DNA of 44,338 nt from a virus, in the IMG/VR virus record IMGVR_UViG_3300025671_000123, positions 1-44,338 of that record; one strand, written 5' to 3'. A model generated the notes under the pieces. The model made no database searches and was not told the DNA's origin. It saw nothing but the letters and a program-made list of their open reading frames with translations. The position numbers and the translations under genes were made by a program. Positions 30,288-37,499 of the stretch are shown in pieces; the stretch's first letter is position 1, and the number at the start of each line of letters is the position of its first letter.

Positions 30288-30922
30288 TAAGTGTTCATTT
30301 TAGCCCCTAAACCTAAAGCAGGAGCATATCTTGGGAGATTACAGCTCCAATATCCTGGGGTAGTTCTATCTTTTTTCTGATCGCAGTTATGTCTAGCAGC
30401 AAATGCCTGTCGCGCTTTTGGGTCTCTAATTTTTGCTCTTAATCCGCCGGATCCAAATGATACTTTTTTAACTTTATCCCCGTCCATTACATAAACGTAG
30501 TATGCTTTAGAACCACCACGTTTTGGTTTTCCAATTGCTACTTCTTTACCTTGATATTCAGCTTCGTCTATTGCTGGTAAGTCGAGTGGTACTTTTTTGC
30601 CTTCGTAGATTCCAAATTTACCAATGTCAGTATTTTCAATAAGGAATTTACTATTTTCATCTAAGCTAATAGTACCCCACTCAAGGAGCATTCTTGCTTC
30701 AGCAAATAATTGAAGGTATTTTTTAGATCCAATTCTAAACACATTCTCTTGTAGTGAGATGCTATTTTCGATGTGGTAGCGAAGACCTTCGCTTATAGGC
30801 GTTTTACTTTCTAATAATGCGAGTTTAGGTTGTGCTTCACTACAACCACCGCAGCCACATGAGCATGATTTTTTAGGCGCTTTAAACCCTTTTAGTGCTT
30901 CTTGAATGTATTGTTTGAGCAT
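30281..30922 (-). CDS. Cys-rich protein with CTS-like start (213 aa)
   Basis: It begins MLKQYIQE|ALKGFKAPKKS with an Ile-x-Glu site, then the striking SCSCGCGGC cluster (19-27), which could bind metal. Residues about 60-100 are a helical region (KYLQLFAEARMLLEWGTISL). The C-terminus VSFGSGGLRAKIRDPKARQA followed by FAARHNCDQKKDRTTPGYWSC (positions about 156-196) is a module recurring in T4-like phage proteins; its role is unknown. The YWSC block ends in a short NTYW tail. A promoter-like motif overlaps the start. A packaged or head-interior role is inferred from the N-terminus, not demonstrated. Confidence 0.62.
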   Translation of the reverse strand: MLKQYIQEALKGFKAPKKSCSCGCGGCSEAQPKLALLESKTPISEGLRYHIENSISLQENVFRIGSKKYLQLFAEARMLLEWGTISLDENSKFLIENTDIGKFGIYEGKKVPLDLPAIDEAEYQGKEVAIGKPKRGGSKAYYVYVMDGDKVKKVSFGSGGLRAKIRDPKARQAFAARHNCDQKKDRTTPGYWSCNLPRYAPALGLGAKMNTYW

Positions 30923-30925
30923 GGT

Positions 30926-30935
30926 TATAAATATT
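30926..30935 (-). promoter_or_regulatory. Promoter-like AATATTTATA motif
   Basis: Coding strand AATAATATTTATAACCATG, 3 nt before the ATG of the Cys-rich gene; the gap to the upstream gene is only 14 nt. Confidence 0.42.
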
Positions 30936-30936
30936 A

Positions 30937-32127
30937 TTAAAAAACGTCTGAATATTTAATTCTTATTCCTGCAGTATTAGGACCTATAGTTGCTTTACCC
31001 GCTGGGACTATTCTAAAGTCTAGTCCGTAAGGTTGTTTAGCATGTTGCTCAACTGTAAATACTGGTTCTACAGGAGTGTCTATAATTTGGGAGATATCAG
31101 TGTAAATAGAGTTAACTTTAACAGTTAAAGTATTATTATTATCATCAAAGTTAAAATCATCCTCATTAAAAGTACCTCCTACTACTTGAGTTTTAGGATT
31201 ATCAGTACCAAAAACATATAATTCATTTTCATCATTAGGAGCATCTTCTACAACAACCTTACTTATTCTAGTATCTGTTCCTCTTTTAAACATTAAATAT
31301 TTTGGTGTTGAATCTGTGTCTCTTCTTTCTCCACTGCGGCGCAATTCTACAGGAAAAGATTCATCTGTTAAAGCTTTATTTACAAATGCTTTACGAAAAG
31401 GTGTTTTATCATTATTTACAGAAGCCCATCTGAATCCCGATGATACTTTATCTTCTTCGATTTCACTATCTTGTTTAAGGGAAAGATTAGCCCCAATTCC
31501 TGAGGGGGTTAATAGTTGTACATCAGCTTTTGCTCCTTCTTGAGTTTTTTGAGAAGCATCTATAGCATCAATAACTTTTTTAACTTCTATTGATTTGCCC
31601 TTACCTATAAATTTTACAGTTATTGGGTTAATTCCTTCCCCAGTTGCTGCTTTTATATTTTGAAGTAAAGCTGCTTCTTCTTTTTTACCTCCTGTACCTT
31701 TTTTACCCCCACTAAATGAAATAAAAACTTCACCATATTGAGGAGTGTTAATCTGGTAGCCGGGTACAGAATCACTAGCTGCTAATCCTTTTCCTGCTTG
31801 GTGAGGAATTACTTCATTATCCTCAACTCCAAAATGAGTAGCTAATAATCCTTGTAATTCAGGGAATTTAACTTTAGTAGAATTTAATCTATTTTCATAT
31901 TTACCAGATTTAAATTTTATAAAATCATACTCTTTACCTATAGAACTATTAGCAAAATCTTCAGCTGCTTTTATTGAGGCTGCTCTAGAAATAGTTTCTT
32001 TTAAATCAATCCCCATCTCTCCTAATATTCCCTCTAATATAAGCATATCTTGTTCATCATTAATGTCAGGATATCCTTTAGGAAATTTATATGAAAACTT
32101 CTTGAAAAATTTATCTAATACGTCCAT
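30937..32127 (-). CDS. Putative PD-(D/E)XK-type nuclease (396 aa)
   Basis: Not assigned with certainty. The central region shows EEAALLQNIKAATGEG (150-165, Glu150/Glu151), then GAKADVQLLTPSGIGANLSLK (198-218) with Asp202 and the terminal SLK. This acidic-x(n)-Asp-x(13-15)-(S/E)-x-Lys layout is the signature of PD-(D/E)XK restriction-like folds, in which Ser may replace Glu. SGFRWASVNNDKTPFRKAFV follows. The N-terminus MDVLDKFFKKFSYKFPKGY and a nearby ILEGILGE string could be a targeting and cleavage region. The C-terminus (about 320-396) is beta-rich. Between two putative packaged proteins, a packaged nuclease is conceivable; the nuclease call needs a structure prediction. Confidence 0.5.
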   Translation of the reverse strand: MDVLDKFFKKFSYKFPKGYPDINDEQDMLILEGILGEMGIDLKETISRAASIKAAEDFANSSIGKEYDFIKFKSGKYENRLNSTKVKFPELQGLLATHFGVEDNEVIPHQAGKGLAASDSVPGYQINTPQYGEVFISFSGGKKGTGGKKEEAALLQNIKAATGEGINPITVKFIGKGKSIEVKKVIDAIDASQKTQEGAKADVQLLTPSGIGANLSLKQDSEIEEDKVSSGFRWASVNNDKTPFRKAFVNKALTDESFPVELRRSGERRDTDSTPKYLMFKRGTDTRISKVVVEDAPNDENELYVFGTDNPKTQVVGGTFNEDDFNFDDNNNTLTVKVNSIYTDISQIIDTPVEPVFTVEQHAKQPYGLDFRIVPAGKATIGPNTAGIRIKYSDVF

Positions 32128-32128
32128 A

Positions 32129-32662
32129 TTATAAATCGTCTACTGATGCTGGTACTCCTGCTTCTTCTTCTGGAGTAGCGGGTTCTTCTGCTGGTGTTTC
32201 TCCTTCATCTCCCAAAGCATCTGCTAATCCTTCATCTTCAATTGGCTCTTCTTTACCTGTAGTAGCATAGCTATATCTTAATAAACGAGCAATTGCCTCA
32301 GATGCTTGTTGTTCTTCTGGGAGGGATTCTAACCAGTATTTTTTGCCTGCTACTTGAGCTACAAATAATCCTTTGCCTTCGTCCTCACCTTGGTAAATTA
32401 AATAAAAATCTGCTCCATTTACTAATACAACTCTAAAGGTTGTTGGACGTGGGGCTACCCATTGTATATCTTCTACAAAAGGTTCATATTGAAAATCAAA
32501 TAAATCATCCATAACACCTTTTAACGGAGGAAACTTATCAACTATAGGAAATTTACTAACAATTTTTTCAATTTCCTCGGGTTCCGCTAAAGGATTAGAT
32601 TTCTCAGCATAAACTTGTTTTGCTAAGGTTTTGATTTTTGCTATGAATTCAGACTTCTGCAT
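32129..32662 (-). CDS. Hypothetical accessory protein with CTS-like start (177 aa)
   Basis: Not recognised. The N-terminus MQKSEFIAKIKTLAKQVYAE resembles the opening of the neighbouring 150-aa protein (MKKSEFKEYLKTEIL). The middle (VAPRPTTFRVVLVNGADFYL, GLFVAQVAGKKYWLESLPEE) looks like a small alpha/beta domain. From residue about 145 the tail is acidic and Ala/Pro-rich (EPATPEEEAGVPASVDDL), likely disordered. Its stop and the start of the nuclease-like gene are one base apart, and its start overlaps the 311-aa gene by one base. A head-interior role is inferred from the shared N-terminus. Confidence 0.58.
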   Translation of the reverse strand: MQKSEFIAKIKTLAKQVYAEKSNPLAEPEEIEKIVSKFPIVDKFPPLKGVMDDLFDFQYEPFVEDIQWVAPRPTTFRVVLVNGADFYLIYQGEDEGKGLFVAQVAGKKYWLESLPEEQQASEAIARLLRYSYATTGKEEPIEDEGLADALGDEGETPAEEPATPEEEAGVPASVDDL

Positions 32663-33597
32663 TATTTTCTTAACTTTTCAATAGCCTTATCAATACGATT
32701 TAATTCATCTCCATATCTATCCGCAATTGGACCTCCTTCTGGTTCAGCTTCTTGTTCCATGTCCCTCATTAAACGTTCTCTTTCTTTTTGTAAGAGAGCA
32801 ATTTTAGCAGAATTGTCTTTTTTTCTTTTAGGAACCATAGGTTTAGGGGCATTAGCTTTTTTTTCACGCTCCATTTTATCTGCCCTTAATTTCATTAAGA
32901 TGGGATCATTAATTCCCATTTCTTCCTCTAACGTAGCATCTATTTGAGGTACTGCTAATTCACCATCAAGATAATGTTTTGCTTTAACCATTGCTTCTTT
33001 TGAAGTAATGATTTTAGCTTGCCACCATTGTGGAAAATCAACTTCTTGTCCTTCAACATCAAATTGATCTACCATTTTATACAATTCTGAAGCATATTTA
33101 GCTATTCTGTATAGATCCTTTTTAAGCATGTGGGGTTCATTATCTTGATGTCCAATGTCCATATCTTCTTTTTGGACTGCTTTTTCAATAGCAGCACCTC
33201 TTTTTTTCTCATAAGAAGAAAGTTTACCATCTTTATTTAAATCGGCTTTTTTAGGGTTTTTAAGTTCCCCTTCTGTAAACTTACCAGTCATAAAGTTATA
33301 ATTTTTAGGCAATTGTTCTGCGTTAGTTTTATAAGGTTTCTTTTCATCATCCTTTTTTTTAGAGCCAAGAGTAGTCATTATGGCATGTGCAATGCTTTGA
33401 ATTTCTTCTAAGTCGAAAGCTTTTTTAAATTTACCCATGTGTTTTTCTTTTTTCTTTTCTTCACCTTTAGTTAACTTACGTTCATTAGTAGGTGATTGAG
33501 GTTTACCATGCTTAGCCAAATTAGTAGCTAATGCATAAGCTAATGATGTCCTTTCTTTTTTAGACATCTTATCTAATTTGGTCTTTTTTTTAGCCAT
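32662..33597 (-). CDS. Lys-rich accessory protein with EF-hand-like loop (311 aa)
   Basis: Highly charged 311-aa protein. Residues about 118-132 read DLNKDGKLSSYE, the DxNxDGxxxxxE pattern of an EF-hand/dockerin calcium loop. Residues about 150-210 (EDMDIGHQDNEPHMLKKDLY, FDVEGQEVDFPQWWQAKIIT) form a module that I recall from other T4-like phages of marine bacteria, function unknown. The C-terminus (about 255-311) is a coiled-coil-like helix. There is no membrane segment. It overlaps single bases of its neighbours and lies inside the run of putative packaged proteins. Calcium binding is inferred from the motif alone. Confidence 0.6.
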   Translation of the reverse strand: MAKKKTKLDKMSKKERTSLAYALATNLAKHGKPQSPTNERKLTKGEEKKKEKHMGKFKKAFDLEEIQSIAHAIMTTLGSKKKDDEKKPYKTNAEQLPKNYNFMTGKFTEGELKNPKKADLNKDGKLSSYEKKRGAAIEKAVQKEDMDIGHQDNEPHMLKKDLYRIAKYASELYKMVDQFDVEGQEVDFPQWWQAKIITSKEAMVKAKHYLDGELAVPQIDATLEEEMGINDPILMKLRADKMEREKKANAPKPMVPKRKKDNSAKIALLQKERERLMRDMEQEAEPEGGPIADRYGDELNRIDKAIEKLRK

Positions 33598-34049
33598 TAC
33601 GCTTCTTTTTCTACTTTCTTAAATTCAGTTTTAGCTGAAAATTTAGCAGAATTGAGAATTTGGTTTGCTAATTCTGTTTGTCCTGCTTCTTTAGCATCCT
33701 TAGCTAATTTAACTAATTCGTCTGTGATAGCATCAATGTCGCCTTCACCAGTTGGTTCGAATTCAAAGCTTGCTTCATCTTCAATATCAAGTTCTTCACC
33801 ATCAGTAGTTACTTCTTCTTCAGCATCTACTTCTTCTTCCTCTTGTTCAGCAATTTCAGCTAAGATTTCATTGCGAAGATACTCTTTAAACTCAGATTTT
33901 TTAACTTTACCTTCCATTTGGGAAGTTAATTCTTTAGTTTTTTCAAGTTCAGCATTAAGCTCTTTTTGCATATCTACTTCTTCAGCAGTTGCTTCATTCA
34001 TTTTAAGAATTTCAGTCTTAAGATATTCCTTAAATTCAGATTTTTTCAT
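33597..34049 (-). CDS. Acidic protein with duplicated KKSEFKEYL(K/R)xEIL motif (150 aa)
   Basis: The N-terminus MKKSEFKEYLKTEILKMNEA is repeated almost exactly at about 50-69 (VKKSEFKEYLRNEILAEIAE), separated by a Glu-rich helix. The second copy contains ILAE|I and IAE|Q strings that fit gp21-type cutting. Residues 70-105 are almost pure Glu/Asp/Ala, and the C-terminus is helical (ELVKLAKDAKEAGQTELANQ). The acidity recalls scaffold-type or head-interior proteins. The duplicated segment resembles capsid-targeting sequences of other proteins in this cluster. It begins 29 nt after the Cys-rich 136-aa gene. Confidence 0.65.
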   Translation of the reverse strand: MKKSEFKEYLKTEILKMNEATAEEVDMQKELNAELEKTKELTSQMEGKVKKSEFKEYLRNEILAEIAEQEEEEVDAEEEVTTDGEELDIEDEASFEFEPTGEGDIDAITDELVKLAKDAKEAGQTELANQILNSAKFSAKTEFKKVEKEA

Positions 34050-34078
34050 TTTATTTGTTGTTGATAAGTTCCTTATTA

Positions 34079-34489
34079 TTATTTCGAGGCTTTTTTACCC
34101 CAAGATTTACCTTTACCCGGGTCTTTACATTGTGAAGCAGTTGGGCGGCAAGCAGGATAAGAGCGCTTTTCACCTTTTTTTCTACCACAAGGTTTATAAC
34201 CTGTTTTTTTTCCGTCTTTATAGATAGGAGCATTACAATCTACCCACCCACCTGTTTTGCCAGGAGCACCTGATCGTTTAAACCAAGTACGTAATGTTTC
34301 TTTGGCTTTTTCTTGAATTTGTTCTTCCTTTAAACCTTTCCAAATATCACCTTTACGGCATCTAACTACCGCACCACTTTTATAAGCAGAAGGTTTGTCA
34401 AATTTTCTGTCAGCAATACGAAGACATCTGTCTCGTTTTTTTTCTGCTAATACAGATTGAATTACTTCTTTAAGGTTATGAATAGCCAT
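34079..34489 (-). CDS. Basic Cys-rich protein, DUF5872-like (136 aa)
   Basis: The N-terminus MAIHNLKEVIQSVLAE|KKRD has a Leu-x-Glu site (Glu16). Then RCLRIADRKFDKPSAYKSGA followed by VVRCRKGDIWKGL is a Cys-containing module. The C-terminal half GGWVDCNAPIYKDGKKTGYK, PCGRKKGEKRSYPACRPTAS and the ending CKDPGKGKSWGKKASK is the phage DUF5872-type block with five or six conserved cysteines. The protein is strongly basic and could bind nucleic acid or metal; function unknown. A promoter-like motif lies just upstream. It has a 29-nt gap to the acidic protein. Confidence 0.68.
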   Translation of the reverse strand: MAIHNLKEVIQSVLAEKKRDRCLRIADRKFDKPSAYKSGAVVRCRKGDIWKGLKEEQIQEKAKETLRTWFKRSGAPGKTGGWVDCNAPIYKDGKKTGYKPCGRKKGEKRSYPACRPTASQCKDPGKGKSWGKKASK

Positions 34490-34496
34490 GTTACTG

Positions 34497-34506
34497 ATAA
34501 ATATGT
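34497..34506 (-). promoter_or_regulatory. Promoter-like CATATTTATC motif
   Basis: Coding strand TTTACATATTTATCAGTAACATG, 7 nt before the ATG of the basic Cys-rich gene, in the 21-nt gap after the zinc-finger gene. Confidence 0.42.
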
Positions 34507-34510
34507 AAAA

Positions 34511-35086
34511 TTATTTAACTTTCATATTTTCAAGGAATTCAAGTCCTTCAAGTAATTCTTTTTCTAATTGTTCTTGACTTATACCCCCTCTCCAACTTTC
34601 TACATCACCAGCTTCAGTCACATAACTAGCATTTGATTCTTTCATTCTATCAACCATAAAATCTTTATAACCATCTATCGCGGTTTGGATATGTTGATTA
34701 CGTAACTCATTAAAATATTCTTCAGATTTACCTTGTTTTTGTAATTCTGCTTCATAATCTACAACACAATCAAAACATTTTTGATATGCTGGGTAAACTT
34801 GTTTGTCAAGATTTTTTTTCATTAATTTATTACATTCAGGACAAAATAATGGGAGTTTACCCATTTTTTTAAATTTATCCATTTTTGTAATATTTTGTTT
34901 TAGACCATTTTTAATAGTCCAAGTTCTACCATCCTCTTCCCATATATCACCTTCAACACGATGTTCGTGTTTTTTAGTGTAACCTACTCCTTGTGTAGTT
35001 TTATCACCATGTTTACCTTTTACAAGGTTACGCATGCGTTCTACATCATTTTTACGGAATTCTTTCTTTAAAACATTATCATTCAT
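34511..35086 (-). CDS. Zinc-ribbon protein (191 aa)
   Basis: The core reads VEGDIWEEDGRTWTIKNGLK then PLFCPECNKLMKK (about 99-111) and YPAYQKCFDCVVDYEAEL (about 118-135). The two Cys-x-x-Cys pairs form a plausible zinc ribbon. The N-terminus is basic and helical (EFRKNDVERMRNLVKGKHGD), with a C-terminal acidic helix (EKELLEGLEFLENM). A protein of this layout recurs in T4-like phages of Bacteroidota as far as I recall; no function is known. Its ATG overlaps the end of the 51-aa gene (ATGAATGA), and that gene in turn overlaps the 50-aa gene, giving a tight chain of start-stop overlaps. Confidence 0.68.
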   Translation of the reverse strand: MNDNVLKKEFRKNDVERMRNLVKGKHGDKTTQGVGYTKKHEHRVEGDIWEEDGRTWTIKNGLKQNITKMDKFKKMGKLPLFCPECNKLMKKNLDKQVYPAYQKCFDCVVDYEAELQKQGKSEEYFNELRNQHIQTAIDGYKDFMVDRMKESNASYVTEAGDVESWRGGISQEQLEKELLEGLEFLENMKVK

Positions 35087-35234
35087 AAGGAAACATTTTA
35101 TTTAATTTATCTTTTCTTTTTTTACAACCACAGTCTTTACCAACAGCTTTAAATAAACTATCTACAGTTTGTTTAACACCTGTAGCTACGGTAATTTTTT
35201 CTACGGTATCTCCCAATCCTTTACTTTTACTCAT
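35079..35234 (-). CDS. Small Cys/Lys-rich protein with CGC...KLNKMFPY tail (51 aa)
   Basis: I translated this short gene directly: it opens MSKSKGLGDTVEKITVATG and ends KDCGCKKRKDKLNKMFPYE before TGA. The pattern GLGDT(V/I)EKIT.ATG...DCGC..RK.KLN..FPY is one I associate with small proteins in phages of Bacteroidota, supporting the host inference. Its function is unknown; the Cys-Gly-Cys with flanking Lys could bind metal or nucleic acid. ATGA overlap with the 50-aa gene upstream and an 8-nt overlap with the zinc-ribbon gene downstream indicate real, coupled translation. Confidence 0.72.
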   Translation of the reverse strand: MSKSKGLGDTVEKITVATGVKQTVDSLFKAVGKDCGCKKRKDKLNKMFPYE

Positions 35235-35383
35235 CTTCTAAAACCTTTTATTTGTTTTTTAACTGCTATATCCTGCATAGATTTAAGTAAAGTTAATCTT
35301 TTATTAATTAATCCTTGCATTAATTCGAGAGTTTCGATATCAAACTCATCATTTACAGCGTCTATAAAATCTTTAGTTTTCAT
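35231..35383 (-). CDS. Small hypothetical helical protein (50 aa)
   Basis: I translated this gene directly: it starts MKTKDFIDAVNDEFDIETLE, reads through a lysine-rich helix (LINKRLTLLKSMQDIAVKKQ) and stops at TGA, overlapping the next ATG (ATGA). Its start lies 11 nt inside the end of the 708-aa gene. No family recognised. The acidic first half and basic second half suggest a small helical hairpin. Support comes from the perfect start-stop overlaps on both sides. Confidence 0.62.
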   Translation of the reverse strand: MKTKDFIDAVNDEFDIETLELMQGLINKRLTLLKSMQDIAVKKQIKGFRR

Positions 35384-37499
35384 TTTTTAATTTATCTTCC
35401 CAGTTTCTAAATAAAATATTACCATTTTCATAAGCTTCACGCTCAATACGTTCTAAATCACCATCTTCATTTGTGTTTTGTGTTTGGAATGGCTCCAAAG
35501 TGTTATTTAAATTTTGATGATGATGAACTAATTCATGAGCATATGAACGTAAAATATCTTTAGGATGTCTACCTAAAGTATATAAAACAATTTTCATTTC
35601 AGAAGGCATATAATATGCTGTTTTTCCAAAAATATTAACAGCATTTTCTTTATCATCTTCTATAAATTCTACTGAAGGGTGGGGTTTTAGGGTTAAGCCA
35701 TTATTACCCATGTAGTCAGTTAATGAATCAATATAAGATTGAATATTATCTTCATAATTCTCATTTAATCGAGTTTTAGGTAAGTTCTTTTTTATCCACT
35801 CTTCCCATTTACTTCTTACATATGCTTCTTCTGCATAGGATAATTCTTCAGAACGTTCTAAGAAAAATTCGTCTATGGCTTGTCCTAATGTGATATTTTT
35901 AGTTTTAGCTCTTTTGTTTAAACCTCTTATAAAAGCAGGAGTTTCATAATCTAAAGTAAGATATTTAGGAAGTTCAAGCTTAGCAGCATTTTTAACATTT
36001 CCTATTTTAACTCCTTTTTCAAAGTGTTCTTGTCCAACATGTTCTAACTCATGACGTAAAGTTTCTTTAAGTTCAGCTGTTAAATCATTTAGATATTCAA
36101 AAAAGGAAGGTGTTTCATAGTTTATTACTAATTCAATGCCATCTTTTCCCCCAGCAGCATCTACAAGATAAGGAGAAGATCCTAGATCTCCGGATTCTAA
36201 AGGATTTAATTTAAATTCTAAAGTATATTTTACATTTTTTAAATCCCCTTCTATTTCTTCTTCATAATAAGTTCCTAAATTATCTTTAAGTTGATTAATT
36301 ACATAACGAGAATATTTTAGGGTTTCACTATCATAAGATCCAGTATAATATTTTGAATCTAGGGTAAATTCTTGTAAAGGAAAAATTGGAGATGACTTAT
36401 GTGTTTTAAAATCACGTTTACGCATAATAGTTTTAGCTATAGCTCTGTTAGCTCGTTTCATAAACGGGATATTAATGTTAGTTTGATTATCTTTTGCAAC
36501 TAAAGATTTATATTTAGTAAGGAATTGAATAAACTCTTCTTTTTTATCAGCTAATTTATCAAAGAAATCTTCTATTTCGTGGGGTTCAATATCTGGGTAG
36601 TTGCGAGGGTCATTTAATCTATCAAAGAAGTGGTTAGAGGATAAATCTATATCAATTTCAGGTTGCATTTTACTATCTGCTTCGTCTTCAATAAATTCTA
36701 CTTCATCTTTAGTAAATTCAGGCTTAAATGAAATTCGTTCTTCTAATCCTAAGGTAGCTAATTTAGTATAGTATTTAGGATCCTCATCTAAATGATCTAA
36801 AGCAATTTTTAATGCTATTTTAGGATTATCAGTATGTTCTTTTTCTACTTCAATTCCCTTTTTTAATTCTTCACGATCGTATTTGTCTAAAGGACTTGTT
36901 TTTTCTTCAGCTACTACATCTTTTAACATATCCCAAATTTGATCTACTTCGGGAATGTCTGGAAGAAATTGTATAAATCCTTCTTTATCTCCTGCTAATA
37001 ATGCTTGTCTGGCTTTGGTACCACTAACTGCTCCTGTTGTTACTATAGGTTTAACTGTTACGTTTTGGTAAACTAATTTACGGAGTGAGCGAGTACGTTT
37101 TTCTATATCTTGAAAATCATCTTCATTTCCTTCTCTAGCACCTACAAACCAATAAACATCTTGATTAGGATTTTTTCTAGCATAAGAATATATGTCTCCA
37201 ATAGGAGCTCTACCTTCAGGAGAAGCTATTACTTCAACCTTACTACCAAGATATTTTTTATAGATATTCCAAATAGCTACTGATTCTTCTTGGCTAATAG
37301 AATCTCTTACTCCACTTCCTACCAACACAATCATTTTATCCATTTGAGGATTTTCACTTAAAGCTCGTTTTACTACCTCTAAATGACCTACTGTAGGTGG
37401 TTTAAATCCACCTCCAAACATTCCTACTATTTCCTTTTTATTAGGTAACTCATTTTCAGGTAATAACCCCTTTAATAACTCAAGTGATAAAAGATTCAT
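35373..37499 (-). CDS. Multidomain nucleotidyltransferase / double HExxH protein (708 aa)
   Basis: Unusual fusion. Residues 25-175 form a cytidylyltransferase/NMNAT-like domain: GMFGGGFKPPTVGHLEVVKR (26-45, with TxGH) and GAVSGTKARQALL (156-168), the equivalent of the ISxTxxR motif. Residues 205-250 (KGIEVEKEHTDNPKIALKIA, LDHLDEDPKYYTKL) resemble DUF5661. Two zinc-protease-like motifs follow: HELEH at 483-487 and HELVH at 655-659 (LRSYAHELVHHHQNLNNTLE). The acidic EREAY near 688 is a possible third ligand. The start MNLLSLELLKGLLPENEL could include a capsid-targeting/cleavage site (LPE|N). It overlaps the P-loop kinase gene by 4 nt. Substrates are unknown. Confidence 0.8.
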   Translation of the reverse strand: MNLLSLELLKGLLPENELPNKKEIVGMFGGGFKPPTVGHLEVVKRALSENPQMDKMIVLVGSGVRDSISQEESVAIWNIYKKYLGSKVEVIASPEGRAPIGDIYSYARKNPNQDVYWFVGAREGNEDDFQDIEKRTRSLRKLVYQNVTVKPIVTTGAVSGTKARQALLAGDKEGFIQFLPDIPEVDQIWDMLKDVVAEEKTSPLDKYDREELKKGIEVEKEHTDNPKIALKIALDHLDEDPKYYTKLATLGLEERISFKPEFTKDEVEFIEDEADSKMQPEIDIDLSSNHFFDRLNDPRNYPDIEPHEIEDFFDKLADKKEEFIQFLTKYKSLVAKDNQTNINIPFMKRANRAIAKTIMRKRDFKTHKSSPIFPLQEFTLDSKYYTGSYDSETLKYSRYVINQLKDNLGTYYEEEIEGDLKNVKYTLEFKLNPLESGDLGSSPYLVDAAGGKDGIELVINYETPSFFEYLNDLTAELKETLRHELEHVGQEHFEKGVKIGNVKNAAKLELPKYLTLDYETPAFIRGLNKRAKTKNITLGQAIDEFFLERSEELSYAEEAYVRSKWEEWIKKNLPKTRLNENYEDNIQSYIDSLTDYMGNNGLTLKPHPSVEFIEDDKENAVNIFGKTAYYMPSEMKIVLYTLGRHPKDILRSYAHELVHHHQNLNNTLEPFQTQNTNEDGDLERIEREAYENGNILFRNWEDKLKNEN

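Noticed and set aside
33652-34227. 191-codon plus-strand open frame rich in Ser
   Set aside because: It is antisense to the acidic Glu/Asp gene and runs across a gene boundary into the next gene's end. The Ser content mirrors GAA/GAT/GAG codons read backwards, and no initiation context or neighbour on that strand supports it.
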